A stretch of DNA of 64,000 nucleotides from NCBI GenBank assembly GCA_017948555.1, contig JAFMYY010000016.1, positions 24,765 through 88,764 of the forward strand. Reading direction: 5' to 3'. This document shows, in pieces, positions 1-9,600 of this stretch (within the stretch, counting starts at the first letter, position 1; each line of letters opens with the position of its first letter). The DNA is from Cesiribacteraceae bacterium YIM B00369. Its GTDB lineage: Bacteria; Bacteroidota; Bacteroidia; Cytophagales; Cyclobacteriaceae. Under the pieces are notes generated by a model. It saw only the letters and a program-made list of their open reading frames with translations, ran no database searches and was not told the origin of the DNA. The position numbers were made by a program, and so were the translations under genes.

Positions 1-22
1 GCAAATTGTTTAATAAAAATCT

Positions 23-95
23 GATTCTGTAGCTCAGCTGGTAGAGCAATACACTTTTAATGTATGGGTCCTGGGTTCGAATCCCAGCGGGATCA
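23..95 (+). tRNA. tRNA-Lys (anticodon TTT)
   Basis: A full cloverleaf folds by eye. The acceptor stem pairs 23-29 with 88-94, the D arm carries the AGCTGGTA loop, and the anticodon stem 49-53/61-65 closes the loop CTTTTAA with anticodon TTT at 56-58. The T arm 71-75/83-87 has the standard TTCGAAT loop. The discriminator base is A95 and the CCA end is not encoded. It decodes lysine AAA/AAG. Confidence 0.97.
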
Positions 96-100
96 CTAAA

Positions 101-132
101 AAAGCTCAATCTTAATTGGTTGGGCTTTTTTT
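101..132 (+). terminator. Rho-independent terminator of tRNA-Lys
   Basis: AGCTCAA (103-109) pairs with TTGGGCT (120-126), including one G-T pair, and is followed directly by a run of T. It sits a few bases after the tRNA 3' end and separates it from the next gene. Confidence 0.75.
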
Positions 133-182
133 ATGTGGAGTTGTTTCTAATTTTCCCACACAGCACCTGCCTGCATCTACCT

Positions 183-800
183 ATGGAAAACGCAATACAA
201 ATTCAAGTACCTGTCGCCATTACTTACCCTGCCCTGGAGGGTGTACTGCAAACCCAAATGGTGGGAGAATACATTCCGCGGGCAACAGAAGGCACTACAG
301 AGGCTCCTTATGCCAAAATACTGGATGTAAGAATCAGTGGCAGCAGCACAGGCACTAATGATGTAATCCTGAGGATTCAATTGAGGATACTGCGGACTGT
401 TTTGAAAAGAGATAAGGTAGACTTGCTCGTACTGGCAAAGCTGGGGTATGACAATGCCAGTCAGCAACTTTTTGTGCAAAGGTTTAATCTTGATGCCAGA
501 ACCAACAGCAGTTTTTACAATTCATCACTGGAAGTATTGGCCAATAAACTGGCCTACAACCAGATCGTAAAAAAAGCAAGGGTTAACCTGAATGAAATTA
601 TAATAAAAGAGAAGAAAAAAGTTAACGGGCTACTGGAAAAAGGACTGGAGCTTAAAGGACTTAAACTTACGGGAGCAATTGAAGTAGCAGGTATCCGCAA
701 TATTACGGCCCGGGAGGAAAACGTTACTCTATCCGTTGAGCTACAGGCAAACCTCCAGGCTGATATTTTTGATCTGATCAGTCTCATGCCCCCGAAATAA
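183..800 (+). CDS. DUF4403-like hypothetical protein
   Basis: A 205-residue protein with no signal peptide or membrane segment. The C-terminal half alternates amphipathic strands with a helix of the type YNQIVKKARVNLNEI and then GLKLTGAIEVAGI. This resembles the repeated lipid-binding-like half-domain of DUF4403 proteins, but those are usually about twice as long, so the match is tentative. The same frame stays open back to an ATG at 60, inside the tRNA gene. I chose ATG 183 because it lies after the tRNA terminator and begins a compact protein. The next gene starts about 300 bases later, so it appears to be transcribed alone. Function unknown. Confidence 0.75.
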   Translation: MENAIQIQVPVAITYPALEGVLQTQMVGEYIPRATEGTTEAPYAKILDVRISGSSTGTNDVILRIQLRILRTVLKRDKVDLLVLAKLGYDNASQQLFVQRFNLDARTNSSFYNSSLEVLANKLAYNQIVKKARVNLNEIIIKEKKKVNGLLEKGLELKGLKLTGAIEVAGIRNITAREENVTLSVELQANLQADIFDLISLMPPK

Positions 801-1102
801 ATTACCAACAATCTCCCCGGGTAATTACACAAGCTACACTTCTTCTCATGCTTCAAAGGTAAACCACAGCTCATTTTAATATATGACTTCCCTCTCCGGC
901 TTTCTCTAAGCCTCTGATCCTGCACATATAAGGGCAAAAACAATTCTTACACGCTCCTTCCTCTGCTATACTCCCATAAGAATATTAAGAAAATCCTTTC
1001 TGAAATAATTGTTTAAAGATTACTTTATTTTGCATACACATTGTTAAACAATCAGCAATGAAAAGCGTACTATCTGCATGATATTAACTTAATAGGGTTA
1101 CC
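801..1102. other. Intergenic region before the SpoIIAA-like gene
   Basis: AT-rich and without a convincing reading frame. A near-consensus Bacteroidota -7 box (TTATTTTG followed by CATAC, around 1025-1035) could drive the gene at 1103. I see nothing else here. Confidence 0.4.
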
Positions 1103-1459
1103 ATGATAGATTATGTAAAAGAGGATGTAGGGAATTTGGTAGCAGTTGTAATCACAGATAAAATAAAACATGATGATTTCAAGGCCTTAATTCCTGAGAT
1201 GGCAAAAAAGATAAATCAGTGTGGCAGAATCAATTTTTACCTGGAAATAAGAGACGGTGTAAAATGGGAGGCAGAAAGCTTCTGGTCGGATATTAATTTT
1301 AACCTGAGGCATGCACGTGACATAAAAAAAGTAGCCTTTGTAGGAAACGAACAACTGGAAGAAAAAATAATTGACCTTTTAAAACCTCTCGAAAATGCAG
1401 AGAGGCGTTGGTACAATTATTCAGAAAAACAGGAAGCATTAAACTGGTTAAGGGTGTAG
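1103..1459 (+). CDS. SpoIIAA-like (STAS-fold) protein
   Basis: A 118-residue soluble protein matching the SpoIIAA-like family (PF11964). It has an N-terminal strand pair ending in VVITDKIKHDDF, a middle strand INFYLEIRD, and a late KKVAFVGNE strand before a basic RRWYNYSEKQEALNWL tail. Family members have a STAS-like fold resembling anti-anti-sigma factors, but their partners are generally unknown and there is no anti-sigma gene nearby. ATG 1103 is the only sensible start. Length is typical. The gene ends about 55 bases before a strong bidirectional terminator and is probably a single-gene unit. Confidence 0.85.
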   Translation: MIDYVKEDVGNLVAVVITDKIKHDDFKALIPEMAKKINQCGRINFYLEIRDGVKWEAESFWSDINFNLRHARDIKKVAFVGNEQLEEKIIDLLKPLENAERRWYNYSEKQEALNWLRV

Positions 1460-1512
1460 AATTACCGGATTTTAAATCAAAAGGCTGTCTTAGCTGATTA
1501 AACTTATTGCTA

Positions 1513-1547
1513 TAAAAAAAGAGGCTCCCGGGGAGCCTCTTTTTTTA
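1513..1547. terminator. Bidirectional terminator
   Basis: A near-perfect palindrome: an A-run followed by GAGGCTCCC, a two-base loop, then GGGAGCCTC and a T-run. It lies between two convergent genes, ending at 1459 (+) and 1569 (-), and has A/T tracts on both sides, so it should work in both directions. Confidence 0.9.
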
Positions 1548-1568
1548 TCAGATACCGCGCACCTGACA

Positions 1569-2441
1569 CTATAAGAACTGGAAAGAAAGAACCACCTCAT
1601 GCAAGGCGCGGTTAACCAGTCCGTTATTACCATAAGGCATACCAAAACCATAACCAATATTAAACTCTTCAACTTTTACACCAAATGATGCCATTAAAGC
1701 TCCGGTAGACCGAATCCCGGGCTGTACCCAAAAGGTGTCCTGCCAAATAGCATATATACTTACATCGGTGTATGACTTTGAAAATGGCATTTTTGATACC
1801 ATTACCGTGGGAATAAGCTGCAGTGGCAACTGCTGTACAGAATCAAACTGATAAGAAGCCAGGCCGGTAAACTGATTGAAGAAACCAGCATCATGAGCTG
1901 CCATTGAAGGTAAAGAGAATGCCAGCTGCGCTTTTTTATGCGTATAAATAAACCCTGCTCCGATTAACGGCTCCACCACCGGGCCTCCATCCCGCACAAG
2001 CACCGGATCATCTCCACTGGCATATTCATTCAGGTTAAAGCCTTTAACATTTGCCGAATGATTCACAAACCCAAGGGAAAGTCCGCCGCGGAACGATTGT
2101 TCTTTTGAGAGCTGAACATTGTAAGAGGCTGCCAAATCCGCCACCAAACTATTGAAATCTCCCTGTTTGGCATAAGCCACCCTGGCCCCCACTCCAAAAT
2201 CCTCAATTACCATCCCCTGAACTGTAAAGCGGTTTAAGGAGAGGTTGTTATTGTATTCGCCCATTACTTTGGTGCTTTGCAAAACAGCCTTTACTCCATC
2301 TTCGGAAGAGGCATAGGCAGAATTGAGAGCAAAGCGGTTTTGGGTATATAGATTAACTCCCTGGTGCAGCTGGGCTATAGCGGGCAAAGTACCTGCAAGT
2401 CCAAGCATACAACAAATACATATCTTGTATAAAATTTTCAT
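1569..2441 (-). CDS. PorP/SprF family type IX secretion system membrane protein
   Basis: A 290-residue outer-membrane barrel with a signal peptide ending around PAIAQ, followed by the family hallmark QGVNLYTQNRFALNSAYASS and regular amphipathic strands (for example GVGARVAYA, LSLGFVNHS, LIGAGFIYTHKKAQLAFSLP). PorP/SprF proteins work with the T9SS; SprF of Flavobacterium johnsoniae is needed to export or attach the adhesin SprB, which carries a type B C-terminal domain. That fits the gene immediately upstream, which ends in such a domain. ATG 2441 is chosen; a TTG two codons upstream is also open. It is the last gene of the leftward operon, three bases after its neighbour when counted from the TTG. 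Confidence 0.88.
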   Translation of the reverse strand: MKILYKICICCMLGLAGTLPAIAQLHQGVNLYTQNRFALNSAYASSEDGVKAVLQSTKVMGEYNNNLSLNRFTVQGMVIEDFGVGARVAYAKQGDFNSLVADLAASYNVQLSKEQSFRGGLSLGFVNHSANVKGFNLNEYASGDDPVLVRDGGPVVEPLIGAGFIYTHKKAQLAFSLPSMAAHDAGFFNQFTGLASYQFDSVQQLPLQLIPTVMVSKMPFSKSYTDVSIYAIWQDTFWVQPGIRSTGALMASFGVKVEEFNIGYGFGMPYGNNGLVNRALHEVVLSFQFL

Positions 2442-2450
2442 GAGCAAATG

Positions 2451-3422
2451 TTATCTGTAAATCTGGACTGTACCCTTGTATTCTGAAGAAGCATCTTTAA
2501 ACTGATAGAAGTAAGTTCCATTCGGCAGAATATTCCCTTTTGAATTTTGCCCCTCCCACTCATTTTGATAGTTACCTGAGGAATACACCAGAGAACCATT
2601 TTTATCGAATACCTTCAGCCTGAAACCTCTGTACAAGTGCAGGTTTTGCACCTCCCACCTGTCATTTATCCCATCGCCGTTCGGAGAAATAAAGTTAGTA
2701 ACAGGCAGCTCCTTTTCCTTTACATAAACATGCACCGTATAATCTTCAAACTCCTGCTCATCTTCCGAACGGATAGTATAAACAATGGACTCAGTAAAAT
2801 CCTGAACAGATTGTCCGCTTAGCTGTTTAGTGCGCCCCACCAAAGCTGCCGCACCTGCTGACAGGCTGAATTCAGGCATTAACTGTAAAAGGTCTGAATC
2901 AGGATTCAGCTCTGCCCAAATTTCATTTCCCTCAATTACCGGCTCCTTCACCTGCTCCCTGAAAGAAAATGAATGAATTTTTGTTTCAGTATTTAGCTGC
3001 ACATTTGACCACACAAAAGGCCTGTCCACATCTCCGGTTAAACCATCGACTTCAAAGTTAATGGCCTTCAATACATCCACAACCTTATTTTCAGTTGCGT
3101 TGTACATTTTGAAAGTTACCGTTCCTGAGTTTTCGTTACTGTAAATCATCAGATAGGCAATATACCTGCCGGCCTTTTCTATCAACATAGGCTGCACTAC
3201 TCCTCTGCACTCCCCGTCAATAAAAGCAGCAATTTTGTCGTTTGCATCTGTCGATTCAGTCCGGTCGAAATTCAGGGCTCCCAATACTACCATGGAATTA
3301 GTAAACCGGGATGGATCTGCCTCCCAGTCCGGTTGCTGTGCATGAGCCAGGCCGACAGCCCCTGTAACCAATCCGGCCAACAGCATGGCCTTTAAATATT
3401 TTATCATTTCTTGATATTTCAT
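2451..3422 (-). CDS. Secreted protein with gliding-motility-type (CHU_C, type B) C-terminal domain
   Basis: A 323-residue secreted protein. It has a signal peptide ending near LAHAQ, then a ~105-residue N-terminal domain (about 30-140) with the motif DKIAAFIDGECRGV and a later YSNENSGTVTFKMYNATE. A middle Ig-like region follows (FTESIVYTIRSEDEQEFEDYTVHVYV). The last ~85 residues form the gliding-motility-associated C-terminal domain, with the signature FISPNGDGINDRWEV and the ending GTYFYQFKDASSEYKGTVQIYR. This domain is a T9SS type B targeting signal, and such proteins usually depend on a PorP/SprF partner, which is the next gene. The N-terminal domain recurs in the giant protein just upstream, suggesting shared ligand or assembly. 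Confidence 0.9.
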   Translation of the reverse strand: MKYQEMIKYLKAMLLAGLVTGAVGLAHAQQPDWEADPSRFTNSMVVLGALNFDRTESTDANDKIAAFIDGECRGVVQPMLIEKAGRYIAYLMIYSNENSGTVTFKMYNATENKVVDVLKAINFEVDGLTGDVDRPFVWSNVQLNTETKIHSFSFREQVKEPVIEGNEIWAELNPDSDLLQLMPEFSLSAGAAALVGRTKQLSGQSVQDFTESIVYTIRSEDEQEFEDYTVHVYVKEKELPVTNFISPNGDGINDRWEVQNLHLYRGFRLKVFDKNGSLVYSSGNYQNEWEGQNSKGNILPNGTYFYQFKDASSEYKGTVQIYR

Positions 3423-3621
3423 ATCCTGCTTATTACTATAAAAACAGCTCAGTTTTTGACTGTATAAATAAATATCTGTGCATTGAACAGCTGATTTTTT
3501 TTAAAAAGATGTCATCAACTTAACCCGATAACAGACACAGATGTAAAAACATGTAGTATTTCCATTGATGCCTTACACAGGAAAAGCCGATGACAATCTG
3601 TTTTTTATTTAATAAATCATT

Positions 3622-6600
3622 TTAATTAGCCGCCTTTACAACTTTCACAGTTTTAGAACCTGATTCGGTAAGAATATGGATAAGGTAAGTACCTGCCGGA
3701 ACAATTGCTCCTGAACCATTCCTGCCACTCCATTTTGCTACAAAACCACCACCTTCTTCGCTCACCTTCAGCTCAGCAACCGGTCTGCCCAATATATCCA
3801 TAACCTGCACCTTTGGCGCCACCAACTGCTTTTCGCGGATTCTTACAGTTGTAGATTCTGTGTATGGGTTCGGGTAAACCTCTATTCCTGAAACCGGAGT
3901 AAGCTTTAAGTCTTCCACCTTCCCTCCTAATGTCAGGAGCAGTGGCTGGTAAGGTGTGCCGTGTACCTGATCGGGCACAAAGCTCAGCGATTCATTCACC
4001 TCATAAAGTGTTCCTGCCTCATCCTGCAACCTGAAGGTTACTGTACTTCCGGCACCTTCCCCATGAAGTGTCAGGAAGTAAAGCGGTGCACCATCCTCCA
4101 TATTAAGCGGACTCACCCTTCCTGCCATCTCTCCATTTACCTGCCCCTTAAGTGCATGGCCCGGAGCAGGGCTTAAACCCTCTACTGTTGCAATCACCGA
4201 CATGGTAAAAGGATACTTTCTGGCAAGACCATCGAGATCATCAACTTCCTTATCACCCCCTGTTACCCTGCCCTGGCTGAGCATAGAAGTTTTAGGATAT
4301 TTTAGCTTGCCCGCTTTCTGAGACATATACATATACCCGTTACCCGGCATCATATACCGCAAGCTTCCAATCCAGCCCTTCCTGTTATCGTAATAAGCAA
4401 ATGCAAACTGGCTTTTTACTATGTCGCCATTAACAGGGTTAAAGAATGCGAAAGCCTCATTTACCTCCATGTTAAAGCGTGGGTTAAAGCCTATCCAGTT
4501 CCAGCCTTCCTGCATTTGAATTTGCTGTTCAGGATCTGCCGGAGTACCTACCACCTCAACATTACCACCATTGCCGAGCTTCAGCATATACATATTCCCG
4601 CTTTTCAGTCCTCCCTTCTGACTCAGGGTACCAGTCCAGCCAAAGCCTTCGGTATAAACATCCACTACTGCCTGGCCTTTTATCTGGTCTTTATTCTGAG
4701 CCTTCACAGAACTGAAGAGTTCGTTAATATTGGCCAGTTCCGGCGAATTTACATTATAAGATACCCAGCTCCAGCCTTTGGCATACCTGGTTTTTTGTAC
4801 GAATACATCGTTCGCCTGAATTGCCAGCGGCATAAGCGGAGTTCCCAGCAGCTTATTAGATGCAAATGTAACAGCCGGTTTCACACTACGGTGCTCAGTA
4901 GCTTCGCTTGCATTCCATACCCTGAATTCCAGCTTTTCACCTGTAAGGGTGTTGCTGTAAAGGTCCAGGAACACCAGATACTGATCAAACTCCTCCACAT
5001 ACTGTACATTGGCTACGCCACGGCATTCCCCTCCAACAAAGGCAGAAACTTTATCATACCGGTCTGTTGAAATAACCCCGTTTATTTCCAGTCGCCCGAT
5101 CACATTCATGGAGTACTGGTAATCCGATGGAGTAATTGTCCATTCCGGCTCCTTCTCAAATACCCTCAGGTCGAGTTGCAGTTTTTCATCAAAACCAAAG
5201 CTTGTTCTCAGGAAAACATCTTCACTATAGTAGCCCGTATTAATTCCAGGGTTAATGGTGAATGTTATTTTCCGGGCAGAGAGAGGCGCAATTACTCCTT
5301 CTTTTGCATCGGCAGTTAACCATGCAGGCAGGTTTCTGATTGAGAAGTTCTCTTCACTTCCGCCAAGATTTATCACATCCATGGTAAAGCTAAGAGGCTT
5401 GTATAATTCCTTCTCAAGTGCAAGAGATGGCTCACCCCATTTAACCTGGTTCCGGTCAATAAAGGCTGTCCAGGTAACTGGTGAAGCAAGGGAGTTTTCA
5501 TACAAATCCTGTACACCATCAATTGTAAATTCCAGGATAACTTTCTCAATTACCGGAGCCATGCTGGCAGATGGGGTAATAACTATCTTATCCTTATTAA
5601 CTGTCCAATCGAAGTCCACCTTTTGTACCGGCCTTGCTTCTTTAATGTTCGGAGAGTTATCTGAATAATTCCCACCACCCTTTGCAACAGCTGTTCCGGC
5701 ATTTGCCCCATAAGGGTTCTGCCATTGGTCAGCCAGACCCGGACTGGAAATTTTAATCCCATTTATTGTCTGAAATTGCTCGAAAGGATAATAAGCTACA
5801 AGCCCCATTTCATCACCCTTCAACTTAGCCATCCGGTCAAGGTTAATCTGATTCTGCCTGCGGGCCAGTTTCCAGATCCTTACATCGTCAAGCATCCCTT
5901 TAAAGAAATGGTCAGGAGTTACACTTCCGTTTTCTTCCCTGTAACCCCTTGCACCTATCCACATCCTTGTTCCGGTAAGAGCCGGCGCTCCGGATACCGG
6001 AGTTGAGCTCCTTTGCGCTCCATCAATAAAGAGGTTCATGTTACCCGTTCTTGATACTGTAAGGGCCAGATGGTGCCAGGTATTATCTGCAAACAGATTC
6101 CCGCTACCGCTCAGGCTGGTTTGCTGGCCATTAGCTGCTACGTATATATGGCCGCTGTTATTCAAGCCTATACTCCAGTTTCCAACATTATATTTATCCG
6201 TACCATCACCCCTGCCGCTTGAGAACATAACGGTATTAGTTTGTCCGGCTACTGCATTGAACCAAAACTCAATGGTAAAGTCCATTTCATTGGTTATAAC
6301 CACTGTACCACCTGTACTTATTTCAAGGTAATCATCTACCCCATCAAATGCATAGGCTTTTCCTTTTGGCAGTACAACCCAGTCGGCATGCACAATGGCA
6401 TGGCGGAACCTGGCTTTGTCGAGTGCTTTATTTCCATAGGCTTCATCCATTGGCCAGTAACCTGTCAGACCAATTTCGTTTCCGGAAAGTGCCTGATTCA
6501 TTTGCGCATACACCGTACCCAGCTGAAGAGCTTTTGCCCATATTCTCAACTCGTGTAGATTACCTGTAAATGGTGCATCATTTGAGAAGACTGATTTACC

Positions 6601-9600
6601 CAGTCTTATTTCACCAAATCCCTGATAGGTCCCTGCTACAGCAGCCTTATTAAAGAAGGTCTGATCATTGATGAAAGCACTGATGGTATTATCTTCTTTA
6701 TTGAAAACCACTGCTATGTGGTTCCATTCAGTATTTTCCACTACTCCTGATGAGGTCAGTTTGCTGCCACTTACATTTACCACCAGGTGGTTTGCAGCAT
6801 CAAATCCTATTTCCAGCACTTCCTGTGCATTATAACCCTTGGAGAAAATTATCTCTTCCTTATAGGTTCTGTTGCGCTGCGCCCAGAATTCAATAGTATA
6901 GGAGCGGTTATTCAGATCCAGCCCGTCAGGAATACGAACAGAACTATTTGCACCTGCAAAACCTATACTGGCATCGTGCCTGATTTTGTAATTATTCAGT
7001 ACTCCGGTTACTGAGAAGTTGAACGGTGTTAACAAACCAGCCTCAATTTCTTCATCGAACTGCAACAGAATTTCGTCATTTGCTGAAAGTATACCATCGG
7101 CAGGTTGCGGTGTTCCAAATACTTTCGGGCGCTTCACATCCTTGATGCCGGAAAGAATTTCAGTAGGCGTTTCAACCTCTACACCCGGGGCAAGCTCACA
7201 AATGGTTTTTGCCCTTATGTCATAGTTACGATCCGGCAAAGAACTCATATTCCACATATAATTGATTTTCGGTCCCTTAATCCAGGCTTTTGGCTCATCT
7301 GCAGCTGCAAATTCAGCCTCTGTAACCGCATTTGGATTGTAGAACACCATATCTGTGGTCCACTGCGAACTGCCTGAGGGTTTATACTGGAACAGAATTT
7401 TCCTGAAGTTTCCGAAATTAAGATCGTATTTTTCAAGCGTTACAGCTAAGGTTTCTTCCGGCCGGGTATTGGTGTTCAACACCCATTTATCTTTTGGTGC
7501 CGACATGGCAATGTCCGAGCATCCTGGCTGATAGAAAACAGACACTGAAGTGCTGGAAGATACTCCATCATCGCATTGTGAAGAGAAAATCAGGTTTATA
7601 TCTTCATAATCCATTATATCAGACCTTCCTTTCCTTATTTTAAGGCTTTTCTGAAGGGTTTTTCCATAAGGAACTTTAAAGATCCGCCCGTTTCCAATTG
7701 GCAGTCCGTCAATTTCGATAATTGCACCAAAAGGATTAGTAGTATCATCTACTTCAAGGCTATAAACAGCATCCTCTTCCGATTCGGAGTAATTATATAG
7801 GTACAGCACAAACTCTGCTGCCCTGTTTTCCGGCACATCGGCCACTACTGCTTTATTGGTACTAATGCCTGGCTTTTCCCTTGCCACCAATGGCGGGTTT
7901 AATAATGTTCCTGCATTATAATACTCAGTCACTTCCTCTCCCAGGTAAGGACACATGGCAGCACCTCCGCGCACAGAGAATACAGGACCAAAACCATCCT
8001 TTGGTTTTTTAACATCGATGGAGTAATAGTCACCTGCATCACCATCCTGCAGCACATAGCCATAGGTTGTTGTTTTGGAAACATCCTGTGTGGAGGTTTT
8101 CGTCCAGTCTCCTCCCGAAGATATAGTAACTGCCAGATCCTGCCCGAATTTATTCCATTCCCATCCGGTGGTTAAGCCTAACGATCCGCTGATAGTCCAG
8201 TAGAACGTGCGGGAACTGGAAGTCGTAGTATCAACAGTTACAGACTTTTCGAAGGTAGCTCCGGCATCGAAAGAAATATTCTCTTCCTTAACTGCCTCTA
8301 TTTTTCTTCTTTCATTCTCTCCAAGCCAGTATTCCCAACCATCTATTTGCCTGTTAAAATACTGAACAGAATCTGTTACATCTCTTTTTTCAGCTTCCCA
8401 CAGTGCCGGCACCTTTATAATATAGCTTGGCCCTGCCCCTTTAATCTTAGCGGTTGATGCAAGTGCTCCCCACACCTTTTTATCATCATTATTTGACCCG
8501 AAATTTTCCTCCGTTGGAGCCACAAGAGATATGTAAACAGGTTTATCTGCAGCTGATACTGAAGCGTGATTTTCAGTAAACTGCAAAAAGCTGTTACGGA
8601 CATTTCTTAAATTAGGAATCAAAACATCCTTAATATAAGTTTGAGAGTAAATAAAGTAAGTGTCAAACTCAGGATTAAGGCGTAAGGTGGTTTTCAGTCC
8701 CAGCTTATAACCATCATACTCCTGTTCACCACAATCATCGCCACAATCTGTAACAGGTACCGGCATCAGGTCAAGTGCTTTGCCGTATACAATATTAGTG
8801 GAGTATCCTACAAATAAGTCGCCTCCGCTACCAACATAATCAGGCTCTGCACTTGTGCTAATGGTTTTACTTACTTCTGTAGTTACCACTGAAGAGCCCT
8901 CTGCTGTCCAGGATTGCTGAGAGGACAGGCCTGTTTCAATGTTAAATTTGCTTTCGCTTTCACTAATTACACCACCACCTACTCCGGCCCATGTTTTCAT
9001 TGAAAGCCCGAATTTGTTGGTTAGCATAGCATCTTCTGCCAGGAATTCGCTGTCTGACCAATACTCAGTTGAACTTATGGTTTCTCCCTCTGAGAGATAA
9101 GCATAGCTATTAGAACCTTGCGGATCGCGGATAATAGTGGTCATCTGCGTTGGGCCATTGGTTACAAAGTTATTCCCCACCGGCATAGCTCCGAATAAAT
9201 ACCCCCTGAACGGATTACTTTCCCTCCAGATGGTTTTTATTGCCCCATCATTTCCCGACAGTGCTGTAATGGAAATTGTTTTAGTAAAACTATTCTCCGG
9301 ATTTACAGGGTCGGTTGTAATTTGAGGAAGACCACCGGCGAAGGTGTAAAGTGCCCTGCCTCTTTCATTTACCCCGATAACCTCTTTTTGAGTATTTATT
9401 GCCAGATTATTTACTATTTCAAGCTTACCGTCTATTACAGGCACCCTGTCTGTAGTATTATCATCTGCATTTGTATACTCTTCGAACAGGTTAATCAGGA
9501 AGCGATAAGGCTTGCGCTGGGTAAAAGCCGGGTGAGCAAAGGTATAGCCATTAGCTGTATATAACGGAATAGTGTCGGTTACACCAATATTTTTATCGGT

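Noticed and set aside
60-182. Reading frame open from an ATG inside the tRNA-Lys
   Set aside because: The first 41 codons overlap the tRNA and its terminator; ATG 183 is the sensible start.
4516-5070. Long antisense frame (184 codons) within the giant gene
   Set aside because: It is a shadow of the leftward coding frame; composition is that of a reverse-complement frame and no promoter or family signal is seen.
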